From an uncultured Microbacteriaceae bacterium (lineage in GTDB: Bacteria; Actinomycetota; Actinomycetes; Actinomycetales; Microbacteriaceae), in the NCBI GenBank assembly GCA_943914115.1, contig CALUAU010000050.1, forward strand, positions 1-13,140: 13,140 nt of DNA. The letters run 5' to 3'. The stretch's first letter is position 1, and every line of letters begins with the position of its first letter. The notes under the pieces were generated by a model that was given only the letters and a program-made list of their open reading frames with translations, was not told the origin of the DNA and did not search any database. Both the position numbers and the translations under genes were made by a program. This document shows positions 13,102 to 13,140 of the stretch, piece after piece.

Positions 13102-13140
13102 TCATTCGGTCCGGACGTTCTGTGAGTCGTCGGTTTCGAT

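Overview
The window is a dense, high-GC stretch of chromosome. It probably comes from an actinobacterium, and Microbacteriaceae-like Micrococcales would fit, although the genus cannot be named from sequence alone. The pointers are the G/C-biased third codon positions, several starts with no Shine-Dalgarno site but an nAnnnT hexamer 6-7 nt before the ATG (leaderless style), an LPXTG surface protein with DUF5979-like repeats, and a DapC/Rv0858c-like aminotransferase. I saw no CRISPR, tRNA, rRNA, insertion sequence or phage gene.

Layout, left to right. (1) The C-terminal half of an HrpB-type helicase (+) runs in from the left edge and ends at 1354. It converges on an OFA-family MFS transporter (-, 1489-3066), with a hairpin terminator between them. 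(2) A small charged protein of unknown function (-, 3163-3792) is divergent from the next block. (3) The core of the window is a complete AmmeMemoRadiSam cassette (+): Memo-like protein (3873-4700), AMMECR1 protein (4697-5254) and a radical SAM enzyme (5242-6342). The three genes overlap and appear translationally coupled. A patatin-like hydrolase (6358-7263) follows after only 15 nt. (4) A PLP aminotransferase (7339-8490) and a dGTPase-like HD-domain triphosphohydrolase (8587-10116) follow on the same strand. (5) A MOSC-domain protein (-, 10152-10847) converges on the dGTPase gene and is divergent from a small lipoprotein of unknown family (+, 10919-11578). (6) A long, nearly fully paired hairpin (11627-11677) separates the lipoprotein from a sortase-anchored, LPSTG-containing surface protein (-, from 11686 into the right edge). 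The 5' part of that gene is interrupted by an in-frame TGA and has no visible signal peptide or credible start.

The best candidate for incompletely described biology is the AmmeMemoRadiSam cassette. Its three families travel together across bacteria and archaea, but to my knowledge the reaction is undefined. Here it has a closely linked patatin-like hydrolase and a divergent unknown gene. The rest looks like housekeeping genes (helicase, nucleotide hydrolase, aminotransferase, MOSC) plus cell-surface and transport genes. No stretch longer than about 135 bases lacks a gene.
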